From positions 1 through 42,004 of the forward strand of contig CAZKUN010000056.1 in the NCBI GenBank assembly GCA_964555935.1: DNA of 42,004 nt, given 5' to 3'. The stretch is from CAZKUN01 sp964555935. Lineage in GTDB: Bacteria; Armatimonadota; Zipacnadia; Zipacnadales; VGFC01. The notes below the pieces were generated by a model, which did no database searches, was not told the DNA's origin, and saw only the letters and a list, made by a program, of their open reading frames with translations. The translations under genes and the position numbers were made by a program. This document shows, piece by piece, positions 32,930 through 41,238 of the stretch (position 1 is the stretch's first letter; the number at the start of each line of letters is the position of its first letter).

Positions 32930-35833
32930 TCACGGGTGCTGCTGTAGCCAGCCAATCAGCTCGTCGGCCGTGCCCTCCGCGATCAGCTCCTGCAGCGCGG
33001 GATCAGTGACGTCTTCGAACCTGTCAGCGCCCACCTTCTCCCGCACGAGCATGGCCATATCGGCCGTCTGGATGGCCTCCCGGATCGCCTCCCACGTGCG
33101 AGTGGGGACGGGCCCATGGCGGGAGATGACCGCGCCCATGGTTGAGGCGTCACGGATGTGCTCGTACGCGGTGTCCCACTGGTCACGCCAGGGGTAGTTG
33201 AGGGCGAAAAAGGCCGTGCCCACGCAGAGGCCGGTCTGGCCGGGCACTTGCCGTATCTGCGCGGCGATGCTGTTAGGCAGATCGGGGTTCTTGTCCCACA
33301 GGCACGGCGTCGTGTACCACATCCACGGCTTGGCCTTGTAGATAGCCCATTTCTCCGGGCCACCCCAATGCTGGGACAGGTGCAAGATGTATGGCAGCCA
33401 GAAATCGCAGTAGGGTTCCAGGATCTCGAAGGTCGGGACCGTCCCCGCCTCGCCTGGGTTGAAAGAGATGCGGACCTCTGGGTCAAGGTCGCGCAGAGCC
33501 TTCGCCGCGTCCAGGTACGGCTTCAGCTTCTCCTCGGTCTCACCGTGGGGCTCGTCCATGATGACCGCGAACCAGTCATCGTAGTCAACGCCCAGGGCCC
33601 GAATTCGGGCGACGTCCTCGGCGGTTCTGCAGCGCGCGGCCAACAGGCGAATCCCCCACTTGTCTATGTCGGCCTTGAGCATCTCACCTCGCCAGATCTT
33701 GAGGCCATGCTCCACGAAGTCCCGCAGGTGGTCCTCGCCTTCGTGCGGCCGCGTGTAACCATCCACCAAGACCGGCTGTTGCGGAGCCACGGTAACAAGG
33801 GCGACGCGGGCGCGGACGGTGACCACGTGCGGTGGCAAGCCCTTCCCCGTCAACTTCAGTTCCGTGGCGTACTCCCCCGGATCGAGGCCATGAGAGTCTA
33901 CGGTGAGCCACATACCGGCGACGTTGTGGGGAGGCACGGTGACATTGGGCCGGCGGAGCAGAAAGAATGGCGTCCAGTTCTGCCGATCGGGTCCCGACGG
34001 CGCGAAGGCCACCACGCGCCAGTGGGCCGTGTTGGGGAAGGTCTTCTGGCCCTGGTGGAGCGGCCCGCCTCGCACGTCAAGCGCCAATGGCTCCCCGGTC
34101 AGATTGCGGAGACCCACCTGCACGGCGCGGACGGTGTCTTGCGCCATGACCAGGTGTCTCTCGGTCTCGCGGCCGCTCACCGGTTGCTCGGGCCAGGAGC
34201 GCCCCACCGTGGTATGGTCTGCCCAGACTTCCTGGCTCAGGGGCGTGTAGGGGTTGTCGGTGGTCCACACGAGCAACTCCTCGCCCGGCTCGGCTCCCGC
34301 TTGTGTCGCGCGCTCTTGGTACATGTCGTGGGTCCACGGAGGGCGCGTGGTGCCCTTGGGAGTGAAGTCCAGGTCGTCCACCAGGAAGAGGGTGTACACG
34401 CGTCGATACGTCCCGCCGGCACCGGCGCCATCGAGGGTGAACTTCACCCTCACCGGCCCCACCTCGTCCACCGTCACTTCGCCCATCTTCATCCAGACGC
34501 TGGGGATCTTGCCCTCGTGGTGATACGTGAACTGCTCCTGGCCATCCACGCTGGCCGTGCCAAACCAGGGAGCCGTATACCCGAGGTTGGTGGAGTTGGA
34601 CAGGACCCACATGGCGTACGTGCCTGCGTGGCGGACGGGGACCTCGGTCGCCACCGTGCCTTTGGGGTTGCCATAGCTGGCAAACAGGCACCCCTGGGTG
34701 AAGGTCCAGCCGCCGTATTCGTCGGGCCGATCGGCGGCGCTCAGGTCGGGGATGTTGCCGGGGATGTCATGCCAGACGTAGTGGTACGGCAGGGGCTCTG
34801 TCTGCACGTCGGCCAGGAGGGTCGCCACCTGCCGCGCGGCGCGCGCGGGGTTGGCCACCATGTTCCAGGTCTCGTTGAAGACCACCTGGCGCTCCGGCGC
34901 GCGGTAGTCAGGGAGTTTGTCTTTCTGCTCGGAGTACTCCCGGCCGGCAAGCTCATCGATCGTCTGTTGCCAGAACTCACGGCTCAGGGCGAACAGTCGC
35001 GGGTTGTTGAGACTGTCCTCCCAGGATAGCGGACGCACCTGCCACCACCCCCACGTCTCTCGGTCGGCAGCGGCCAGAGGTATGGTGGTGGCCCACTGCA
35101 GGCCATCAGGAGAGGCGCTGTCGCGGATAGCCTGGAGTTGTTCGGCCGTGGGCGGGTCTGCCCACAGCTCCTCGGTCAGGTACATGCAGTCCATCTTGCG
35201 GAGGTCATAGGCTCCCGGGCCATGCCACCAGCGGGTCACGTGGCTCAGGCGGACCGTGTAGTCTCCGGCCGGCAAATCGACTATCAGGTCGTGCCAATCC
35301 GGCCCGGCTTCGGTAGACGGTTCATCGTAGATCTCGTCCGCCTGGAATAGCGGCCCCGGGCTCTCCTCGCCGGCGCGGTAGATGCGCAGGCCCGTCACCG
35401 CCCGCGCCTCCGGCCGTCCCATGTACCGCACCCACATGCGATATGTCCCCGTCTTCGGCACGAGCAACGGCGCGCTCATGGTTGGCCCGGCGTCGGTGGC
35501 GCCACTGACCGCGTGCTCGCCGTCGACTCTCCAACCGTTCAGTTGCTCCGGGCTGGCCAGCTCGAAATCCAGCAGAATCCTGTGCAGGCTGGTCGGGTAG
35601 GCAAGCGCCGCTTTCAGCATCAGCTTGTCGGGGGAGTGGCCGTCCTGCCGGAGGTACTCGTGGAAGCGCGCGATCATCTCCGGGCTACGACCCAGGTGCC
35701 AAAGGGTCATCCCCAGGGAATAGCGCGCCCCCAGCGGCTCGTCCACCACCGGCGGCCCGGGAGCGGCTCGTGCAACCACGGTCGCCGCCGCCAGCAGCAG
35801 AGCGAGTGAAACGCGACGCGCTACGGTGTCCAT
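32930..35833 (-). CDS. Exported GH123/DUF4091-like protein with two carbohydrate-binding-like domains
   Basis: The start is ATG 35833 (GGAGG five bases upstream; the in-frame GTG at 35845 is worse), giving 967 residues with a signal peptide ending near ARAAPG. Residues about 85-215 form a CBM-like sandwich (TGTYRMWVRYMGRPEARAV, VDLPAGDYTVRLSHVT, MDCMYLTEE), and a second follows at about 360-470 (AGTYAMWVLSNS...SVDGQ). A beta-domain precedes the C-terminal barrel (about 690-900), which has VIMDEPHGETEEKLKPYLDA. D760-E761 is the Asp-Glu pair position used by GH123 beta-N-acetylgalactosaminidases in substrate-assisted catalysis. FNPGEAG, FWLPY and YTTPCLW strands complete it. GH123-like function is inferred; GH123 proper is shorter. 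Its neighbour at 35869 shares the N-terminal CBM. Confidence 0.82.
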   Translation of the reverse strand: MDTVARRVSLALLLAAATVVARAAPGPPVVDEPLGARYSLGMTLWHLGRSPEMIARFHEYLRQDGHSPDKLMLKAALAYPTSLHRILLDFELASPEQLNGWRVDGEHAVSGATDAGPTMSAPLLVPKTGTYRMWVRYMGRPEARAVTGLRIYRAGEESPGPLFQADEIYDEPSTEAGPDWHDLIVDLPAGDYTVRLSHVTRWWHGPGAYDLRKMDCMYLTEELWADPPTAEQLQAIRDSASPDGLQWATTIPLAAADRETWGWWQVRPLSWEDSLNNPRLFALSREFWQQTIDELAGREYSEQKDKLPDYRAPERQVVFNETWNMVANPARAARQVATLLADVQTEPLPYHYVWHDIPGNIPDLSAADRPDEYGGWTFTQGCLFASYGNPKGTVATEVPVRHAGTYAMWVLSNSTNLGYTAPWFGTASVDGQEQFTYHHEGKIPSVWMKMGEVTVDEVGPVRVKFTLDGAGAGGTYRRVYTLFLVDDLDFTPKGTTRPPWTHDMYQERATQAGAEPGEELLVWTTDNPYTPLSQEVWADHTTVGRSWPEQPVSGRETERHLVMAQDTVRAVQVGLRNLTGEPLALDVRGGPLHQGQKTFPNTAHWRVVAFAPSGPDRQNWTPFFLLRRPNVTVPPHNVAGMWLTVDSHGLDPGEYATELKLTGKGLPPHVVTVRARVALVTVAPQQPVLVDGYTRPHEGEDHLRDFVEHGLKIWRGEMLKADIDKWGIRLLAARCRTAEDVARIRALGVDYDDWFAVIMDEPHGETEEKLKPYLDAAKALRDLDPEVRISFNPGEAGTVPTFEILEPYCDFWLPYILHLSQHWGGPEKWAIYKAKPWMWYTTPCLWDKNPDLPNSIAAQIRQVPGQTGLCVGTAFFALNYPWRDQWDTAYEHIRDASTMGAVISRHGPVPTRTWEAIREAIQTADMAMLVREKVGADRFEDVTDPALQELIAEGTADELIGWLQQHP

Positions 35834-35868
35834 AGGGACCTCCACGGAGGGGTACGATCCCGCTCTGA

Positions 35869-38853
35869 TCAGCGGAAGTACAGTTTCACGAAGTCGTTAT
35901 TGTCCACGGGCAGTCTGACATCCAGCCGCCCCGGCTCTGCCTGGCTGAACTCCAAGGCGCCATGGCGCACGGACTCGACGCGCGCAACGGGGCGGGCTAC
36001 GGCAACCTTCAGCGAGAGCTGTTCGATGGGCCTCAAGGTGTAGTTTGCCAGGGGAATGAGAATCCCCTCATCACACGTCATGTAGACCGCGTCGACGAGC
36101 GGCACGCTACACGCAATCGGCGCCTCAACGCCGGCGGAGCGGACGGGGGCGAGAATGAACTCGCGGACATCCGCCGGATAATCCCACGGATTGTAGGAAC
36201 GTTCCAGGAGCTCGGCCTCGGCGGGATCGTCGGTCCCTTCATGCAACTCGTTCCTGGCCACCTCCGCCGCCTTGATGTATGCCAGTGCCGGCAGAAAGCC
36301 AACGCAGTACACGCTGCCCAGGCCCGCCGCCCCCCGCACGGCCGCCGGAGACCCGTCGCTGAAGGCCGCCAGCACCTCGGCATTCCCTCGTGGCGCGAGG
36401 TTCTGCTTCACGGACAGTACCTCGGCCGTGCCCGCGTCCCAGCGCGCCTCATCCTGGCCTGCCAGCGTGTACAGCGACTTGCCCGCGGACAGATGCTTCT
36501 GCAGTTCCTCCGCGCCCTGTCGGTCGGCTGGCAGAATGTCGTTCAGGAGCGAAAGCGGCCGGTTGTACTCGTCCCTCGCCGCCGCTCCCGCGCTGAGCCA
36601 TAGCGTGCCTCCTGCTTCGACCCATTCCTTGACCCTCGCCGCGGCGGCGCGGCTCAGATTCGGACCCGACAGGTAGCAGACCTGGTACTCGTCGAGCATC
36701 CCCTTCGCAACCTGTCGCTCGGAGACGATGTCGGCCGGGATCTGAGCGTGGGCGAGCGCCAGCCACGAGTGCATGCGGTCGAAGCCATAGGCGTAGTTGC
36801 TGCTCAGCGTCCAGACATCCGTCGAGGAGCTGTAGAGGATGGCGACCTTGGCCGGGGCGGGCATGGCCGTGGTGAGCATGTCCTCCGCGCCACCGATCTC
36901 CCTCACGATTCCCGCGTTGGCCGACCACGTCTCGGGCTTCGCGTACCACTGAGTGCTGACCCAGTGCGGCCCGCCTTCGTGGCTGCCCCAACTGGGTCCG
37001 TAGGAGAAGCTCGTCAGTGCCTTGACCCCTCGCGCCACCTCGCTGGTCGCCTTCAGCTTGATGTCCCACGGCTTCCGACCGGCATAGGCGATCAGGTAAT
37101 GCCCCAGCGTCTGTCCGCGCTCGCGAGCGGCGGCGCGCATCAGGTCGACGTTGTAGGCCCCACACTGGTAGGTGGACGCCAGGTTCGACCAGTCCTCGCC
37201 CCAGATGGCATTCTGGTCGTCTGAATCCAGCAACTCGAAGTAGTCCACGCCCTGGAGACAGAAGTTGGCCATATAGACAGCGCCGTCGCTGAAGTTGACG
37301 AGCACGGGGAACGTCCCGCCGTAAGCCTCCTCCAGAATCCGGCGTTGCGTCGCCATGAAATCACCCAGCGCGCGGGTGCGGAACCGTTGCGTGAAATAGT
37401 AGAGAGCGGGGAACTCATCACGTTGCGCGTCAGTGACGGGACGGACCTCGCCCCAATCGGCCATCAGCAGATCCGCCGGCTCAAGGCCCATCTCCCTCAG
37501 CCACTCTCGGAACGCCTCTCCATACGCCGCATCTTGGGCGATGAAGCTCGTGGCTTGGCCCGTCGGCTCATCCATGAGCATGCAGTAGACAATGTCCTCG
37601 ACCGATCCGCCTTGGGCCCTGAACTCGGCGGCCTGACTCGCAGCCCTTTCGGTCATCTTCCCAAGGTCCGGGCGACAGTACGAGCCCTCCTCCATGTGCC
37701 AGAGACCGTGGATCACGCGGTTCTTCTCCGGCGTGAAGCCGAAGTAGGAGAGGGTCTTCTCCTCGCGCTCAGTCACGGCGGCATCGACCGGAGTCCCGTA
37801 GCCGCCAATCCTGGCCGACACGAAGAATGGGAAGCGCTCCGGCTTTCGCCCATGCGTCGGCCACCCGAAGGCGTCGGCGATCTTGCCGGTCTCCTCGGCG
37901 ACCTCCATGTCGATCCTCAACCGGGCGATGTTCTCGGGAGTCGTCAGGTCCGGTGGAGCAGCAATGACGAGACCATTCGGCTGGCAGTCGGCGCGGATCG
38001 TTCGGATTACCGCGTCCTCGTCGGGCGCCGTGGCGAACTCGAGCGTCGCCCTCAGCCGATCCGCGCGGTCGTGGTACGTGTAACGAGCCGTCACGTTCAG
38101 GATCGCGCCGGAATCCTGGTAGAGCATCGGCGTGATGTTGCACCATGGCGTGACCGCACCCCTGTCGAGAAGCGTTCCCCCCGGGGGACGGATGCCCGAG
38201 GTCAGCCCGCCGCTCGCTATGCTGAAGTGAGCGTACCAGGGGGCTCGGAAGTGGTCGGCAAACACGTGAACGTAAATCGGTTGCTCATACGCGTCGCCGA
38301 CGGTGACGCGCAGGTAGGTCTGGGGACCGAATTCGATGTGATTCGGCTCCAGACCCAGATCGGAGGTGAGCAGCAAGCAGTCAACGTGGCGGACGTAGCC
38401 GCTGCAATTCTGCTCCTCATGCTTGCTGAGCCGGACGGTTACGTCCCCGGCCGGCAGGTCCACCTCGAACGATTGCCAGACGTAGTCCCAGCTCTTCGCG
38501 GTTTCGTCGGCGGCGAGATCGAAGACTTCGCTGGCCAGCTCGCGCCCCTCGGCCGACACGGCGACCTGAAATGGACCTCGCCACTCCCCGTGGTTCAGGT
38601 ACCTCACCCAGACTCGGTGTCGGCCGGCCTCCTGGATGGTCATCGACTGCGTGGCGACGGCATCGCCAGGGCCGGTAGCGCCGTTGAGCGTGACAGCGCG
38701 CGACGCCGCTCGTGTCTGCGGATTCGCGGTGACCTTCCAGCCGTCGGAGGACGCGTCGAAGCTCTCAGCCTCGACGAATACAGTGTCCGCCAGAGCGACC
38801 GACGCCATCGATGCCATGACGATCGCGGAGACGACGAGCGCGTGTCGTGCCAT
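35869..38853 (-). CDS. Exported glycosidase-like protein with CBM, barrel and beta-galactosidase-trimerisation-like domains
   Basis: The ATG at 38853 has AAGGAG seven bases upstream; the product has 994 residues with a signal peptide to about SVALAD. Residues about 23-165 are a CBM-like module (FVEAESFDASSDGW, AGRHRVWVRYLNHGEW, VDLPAGDVTVRLSKHE, HVDCLLLTSDL) clearly related to that in the next gene. The central barrel contains VYCMLMDEPTGQ with D428-E429, ending with YGPSWGSHEGG. From about 670, VAILYSSSTDVWTLSSNYAYG, QVCYLSGPNLSR and VKEWVEAGGTLWLS give a class-I glutaminase-like fold. This is the trimerisation domain of GH42 beta-galactosidases, also present in GH-like proteins of such clusters. 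It precedes the GH123-like gene by 35 bases. Reaction unknown. Confidence 0.84.
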   Translation of the reverse strand: MARHALVVSAIVMASMASVALADTVFVEAESFDASSDGWKVTANPQTRAASRAVTLNGATGPGDAVATQSMTIQEAGRHRVWVRYLNHGEWRGPFQVAVSAEGRELASEVFDLAADETAKSWDYVWQSFEVDLPAGDVTVRLSKHEEQNCSGYVRHVDCLLLTSDLGLEPNHIEFGPQTYLRVTVGDAYEQPIYVHVFADHFRAPWYAHFSIASGGLTSGIRPPGGTLLDRGAVTPWCNITPMLYQDSGAILNVTARYTYHDRADRLRATLEFATAPDEDAVIRTIRADCQPNGLVIAAPPDLTTPENIARLRIDMEVAEETGKIADAFGWPTHGRKPERFPFFVSARIGGYGTPVDAAVTEREEKTLSYFGFTPEKNRVIHGLWHMEEGSYCRPDLGKMTERAASQAAEFRAQGGSVEDIVYCMLMDEPTGQATSFIAQDAAYGEAFREWLREMGLEPADLLMADWGEVRPVTDAQRDEFPALYYFTQRFRTRALGDFMATQRRILEEAYGGTFPVLVNFSDGAVYMANFCLQGVDYFELLDSDDQNAIWGEDWSNLASTYQCGAYNVDLMRAAARERGQTLGHYLIAYAGRKPWDIKLKATSEVARGVKALTSFSYGPSWGSHEGGPHWVSTQWYAKPETWSANAGIVREIGGAEDMLTTAMPAPAKVAILYSSSTDVWTLSSNYAYGFDRMHSWLALAHAQIPADIVSERQVAKGMLDEYQVCYLSGPNLSRAAAARVKEWVEAGGTLWLSAGAAARDEYNRPLSLLNDILPADRQGAEELQKHLSAGKSLYTLAGQDEARWDAGTAEVLSVKQNLAPRGNAEVLAAFSDGSPAAVRGAAGLGSVYCVGFLPALAYIKAAEVARNELHEGTDDPAEAELLERSYNPWDYPADVREFILAPVRSAGVEAPIACSVPLVDAVYMTCDEGILIPLANYTLRPIEQLSLKVAVARPVARVESVRHGALEFSQAEPGRLDVRLPVDNNDFVKLYFR

Positions 38854-38916
38854 GCCTGTGCTCCTTGGTACTCGGCGATTGGCGTTACGAGCGCGACGAC
38901 CCCGGCCCCGTGGCGG

Positions 38917-39903
38917 TCACTCCTGCGGCAGATCGATCTGAGAAACGTTGCCTCGCTTGTGGTCCCCAGAGCGGGTGTCACGCACGGTGTACTCAAAACC
39001 GTTGGGCATCAGTCCTCGGCCCGCGAGGAAGCCCTCCCAATTCGTTGCGAGGCCCACGAGGTCCGCGGAGCCCGTCCGAGTGAACGAACCTGTCAGCGCG
39101 TCGAGGATCGCGTTGGACTTGCGCTCCAGCCAGACGCCGTGCCTGGCATACTCGAAATGCACGACGCGCGCTGCGAGCGTGTCGTTCTCCATGAAGATGC
39201 CGTACCCGAGAGGCTTGGCGCTTGAGGCCCCCGCGATGGTCGTCGAGTCGACGCGAAGCATGAAAGCCGCGACGAGGCTGATCTGATGGACATAGATTCC
39301 CGCGGAGTCCTCCACGGCGCTCGGTCCGGCGAAGATCTCGCAGTCCTCCACGTGCAGCGTGGCGGCCCCGCCATAGCCGAACTGAAGCTCAATCCCGTAC
39401 TTGGTGAACCCGGTTATCACGACCCCGGACATCCCGCAGTTCTCCTGCCAGGCATCGGCCCTGATCACAGCCTCTATCCTCGCGTTGTCATGCACCCGTA
39501 TCCATAGGTTCTCAAGCCGGCTGTTGAACATCGATTGCTCGCCGTTCTTCGCGTGGAACATGCACGCGTCCGCAAAGTCCGGATCGGCGTGTATCTGGGA
39601 GTTCCGTCCGTTGTCGCCCGTGACGCGGACCCAGTTTGGGAGGTAGATGGTCGACGAGATGCGATAGGAGCCTGCGGGGAAGTAGACGACCGCGCTCTCG
39701 GACGCAGGGCTGGCCGCATAGTCGATGGCCTTCTGGAACGCCGCAGTGTCATCCGCCCCCGTCTGGTTGCCCCAGTCCCAGTCTCCCTCAGCTCCAAAGT
39801 CTTTGACGGAGATGACAAGTGGACTGCCGGCCATACTGGCCGACTGGCCTACCGCGACAGCCTGGAATAGTAAGCCGGCGGCAAACACGAGGCTGAATCT
39901 CAT
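38917..39903 (-). CDS. Exported pectate-lyase-fold (parallel beta-helix) protein
   Basis: The start at 39903 has AGGAG eleven bases upstream; the product has 328 residues with a signal peptide (to about AVAVGQS). The N-terminus has ISVKDFGAEGD...NQTGADDTAAFQKAIDYAA and VVYFPAGSYRISSTIYLP. This is the standard opening of Pectate_lyase_3/rhamnogalacturonase-epimerase beta-helix proteins and phage tailspikes. Coils follow with LENLWIRVHDN, MSGVVITGFTKYGIEL, VEDCEIFAG and VDSTTIAG. No catalytic residues can be assigned safely. Members are lyases, glycosidases or carbohydrate-binding helices. It lies 63 bases upstream (5') of the trimerisation-domain glycosidase gene in the same minus-strand set. 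Confidence 0.9.
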   Translation of the reverse strand: MRFSLVFAAGLLFQAVAVGQSASMAGSPLVISVKDFGAEGDWDWGNQTGADDTAAFQKAIDYAASPASESAVVYFPAGSYRISSTIYLPNWVRVTGDNGRNSQIHADPDFADACMFHAKNGEQSMFNSRLENLWIRVHDNARIEAVIRADAWQENCGMSGVVITGFTKYGIELQFGYGGAATLHVEDCEIFAGPSAVEDSAGIYVHQISLVAAFMLRVDSTTIAGASSAKPLGYGIFMENDTLAARVVHFEYARHGVWLERKSNAILDALTGSFTRTGSADLVGLATNWEGFLAGRGLMPNGFEYTVRDTRSGDHKRGNVSQIDLPQE

Positions 39904-39940
39904 CTCAGTTCACTCCTCTGATGGCGTCCGGCTCGCGGCA

Positions 39941-41041
39941 TCAGTTGCGTCCGCGTTGCGCGGCTCCGAGCGTGCGAAAGAGCCGGTACATCTCCGTGAT
40001 ATTGGCGTGTGGCACGTCTTCCATCATGGCGCTGGCCGTGCCCAGGCACAGGCCCGGATGCGTCCACTCATCCAGCACGCGCTCCACCTCGCGGCGGATA
40101 TCCGCGAAGGTCCCGCTGCGCACCACGTCAACGGCGGAGACCGAGCCCCAGAGGATCAGCGGGTCACCGTTGCGAGCGCGCCGTTTGGCGACATCGACTA
40201 CGCGCGTCCCGCACTCCTCCTGGAAGCCCTGGAAGCCAGCGATGCCGAGGTCGATCAGCGGGTCGATCATGTCGTTCATGTTGCCGTCGCTGTGCCAGAT
40301 CAGCTTGAACCCGGCGCCCACCAACGGCTCCAAAGCATCTCCCAGGTGCGGGAAGAAGCGCTGGGCCATGATGGCGGGTGAGATCATGTTGCCCGTCTGC
40401 GTCGTCATGTCGCTGCCCATGTAACCGATCCGCGGCCAGTCCAGCCGGCGCGCCGCCTCGGCGACACACTCGTTGTGCCAGCGCGCCAGTTGTGCCCCCG
40501 TTCGCCAGTAGCGCTCCATGACCTCGGGATGGGCGCCCACGGCCAGGAAGAAACCCTCGTAGCCATAGGCCCCGTACGGGAAGCCGATGCCATGCGGACC
40601 GTGCGCATCCATGCCAAAGAGCCACAGGCAATCGTCGCCCAGGCGCCGCTGCGTGACGACCTGATAGTCGCAGATCGCCTGGATATGCGTCTCGCGACGC
40701 GACGGCGCGGACGCCAGATCGCGCTCGGCCTCCGCACTATGGCGGTCCAGATCCGCCGCCACGGCATCCGGATCTAGCCAGCGCGTCTCCTTGCCACCGG
40801 ACCAGCTACGCTGGCTCTCCTCCCGAGGGGGGAATGCGAGTTGTTCGCAGAAGTCTACGCCCAGGATTCTGAACGCCCGAGCGTGTGCTCCGATCTGGTC
40901 CGCCCAGTACTCCTCCGGGGCGAGCCCGATGAGTTCCTGCACGTACGGGGCCGTCAGCCAGTTCATCATGATCGGCAGGCGATCCGCCGGCTCGAAGTTC
41001 ATCGTCCTCAAGAAGCGTTCCCGCGCGCTCATCTCCGGCAC
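39941..41041 (-). CDS. Uroporphyrinogen-decarboxylase-like (URO-D superfamily) protein
   Basis: The best start is GTG 41041: AGGAGA lies six bases upstream, giving VPEMSARERFLRTMNF (366 residues); ATGs at 41056 and 41032 are alternatives. RERFLRTMNFEPADRLPIMMNW is the typical URO-D-like opening. YMGSDMTTQTGNMISPAIMAQRFFPHLGDAL, IWHSDGNMNDMIDPLIDLGIAGFQ and LILWGSVSAVDVVRSGT follow, as in methyltransferase-like members. The HemE motif RQAGRYLPEY is absent, so heme synthesis is unlikely. Such proteins include corrinoid/coenzyme M methyltransferases and many of unknown role found in polysaccharide-degrading bacteria. H in HSDGN could bind metal, as in the methyltransferases. It is the first gene of the minus-strand set, 37 bases before the beta-helix gene. 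Confidence 0.85.
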   Translation of the reverse strand: MPEMSARERFLRTMNFEPADRLPIMMNWLTAPYVQELIGLAPEEYWADQIGAHARAFRILGVDFCEQLAFPPREESQRSWSGGKETRWLDPDAVAADLDRHSAEAERDLASAPSRRETHIQAICDYQVVTQRRLGDDCLWLFGMDAHGPHGIGFPYGAYGYEGFFLAVGAHPEVMERYWRTGAQLARWHNECVAEAARRLDWPRIGYMGSDMTTQTGNMISPAIMAQRFFPHLGDALEPLVGAGFKLIWHSDGNMNDMIDPLIDLGIAGFQGFQEECGTRVVDVAKRRARNGDPLILWGSVSAVDVVRSGTFADIRREVERVLDEWTHPGLCLGTASAMMEDVPHANITEMYRLFRTLGAAQRGRN

Positions 41042-41153
41042 ATCGTCTCTCCTCATCTGGCCAGGCCGTCGAATCTGTCGCTCCCGCAAATTCGTTCCCG
41101 GTACAAGCCCGTCCTGCCACTGGCGGGGACTTGGGGCGCTCGGCGCGCGCCGT

Positions 41154-41183
41154 TTGACACTCGCGCCAGTTGCGGTTTATATC
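41154..41183 (+). promoter_or_regulatory. Candidate sigma70-type promoter for the gene at 41239
   Basis: TTGACA (41154-41159) is followed after 18 bases by TATATC (41178-41183), 55 bases before the ATG at 41239. It lies in the divergent gap with the URO-D-like gene. The -10 matches TATAAT in four of six positions. Confidence 0.45.
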
Positions 41184-41238
41184 AGGGGCAAGCGCCTCAC
41201 TTTGCCGCCGCGACACGCACTGCAAGGAGAGTGGGAAG

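Noticed and set aside
33158..35029. Long plus-strand open frame of 623 residues
   Set aside because: It is the mirror of the GH123-like gene on the minus strand, with no ribosome binding site, no motif, and atypical composition.
37345..39225. Long plus-strand open frame of 626 residues
   Set aside because: It is the antisense shadow of the 35869 and 38917 genes; there is no recognisable protein family.
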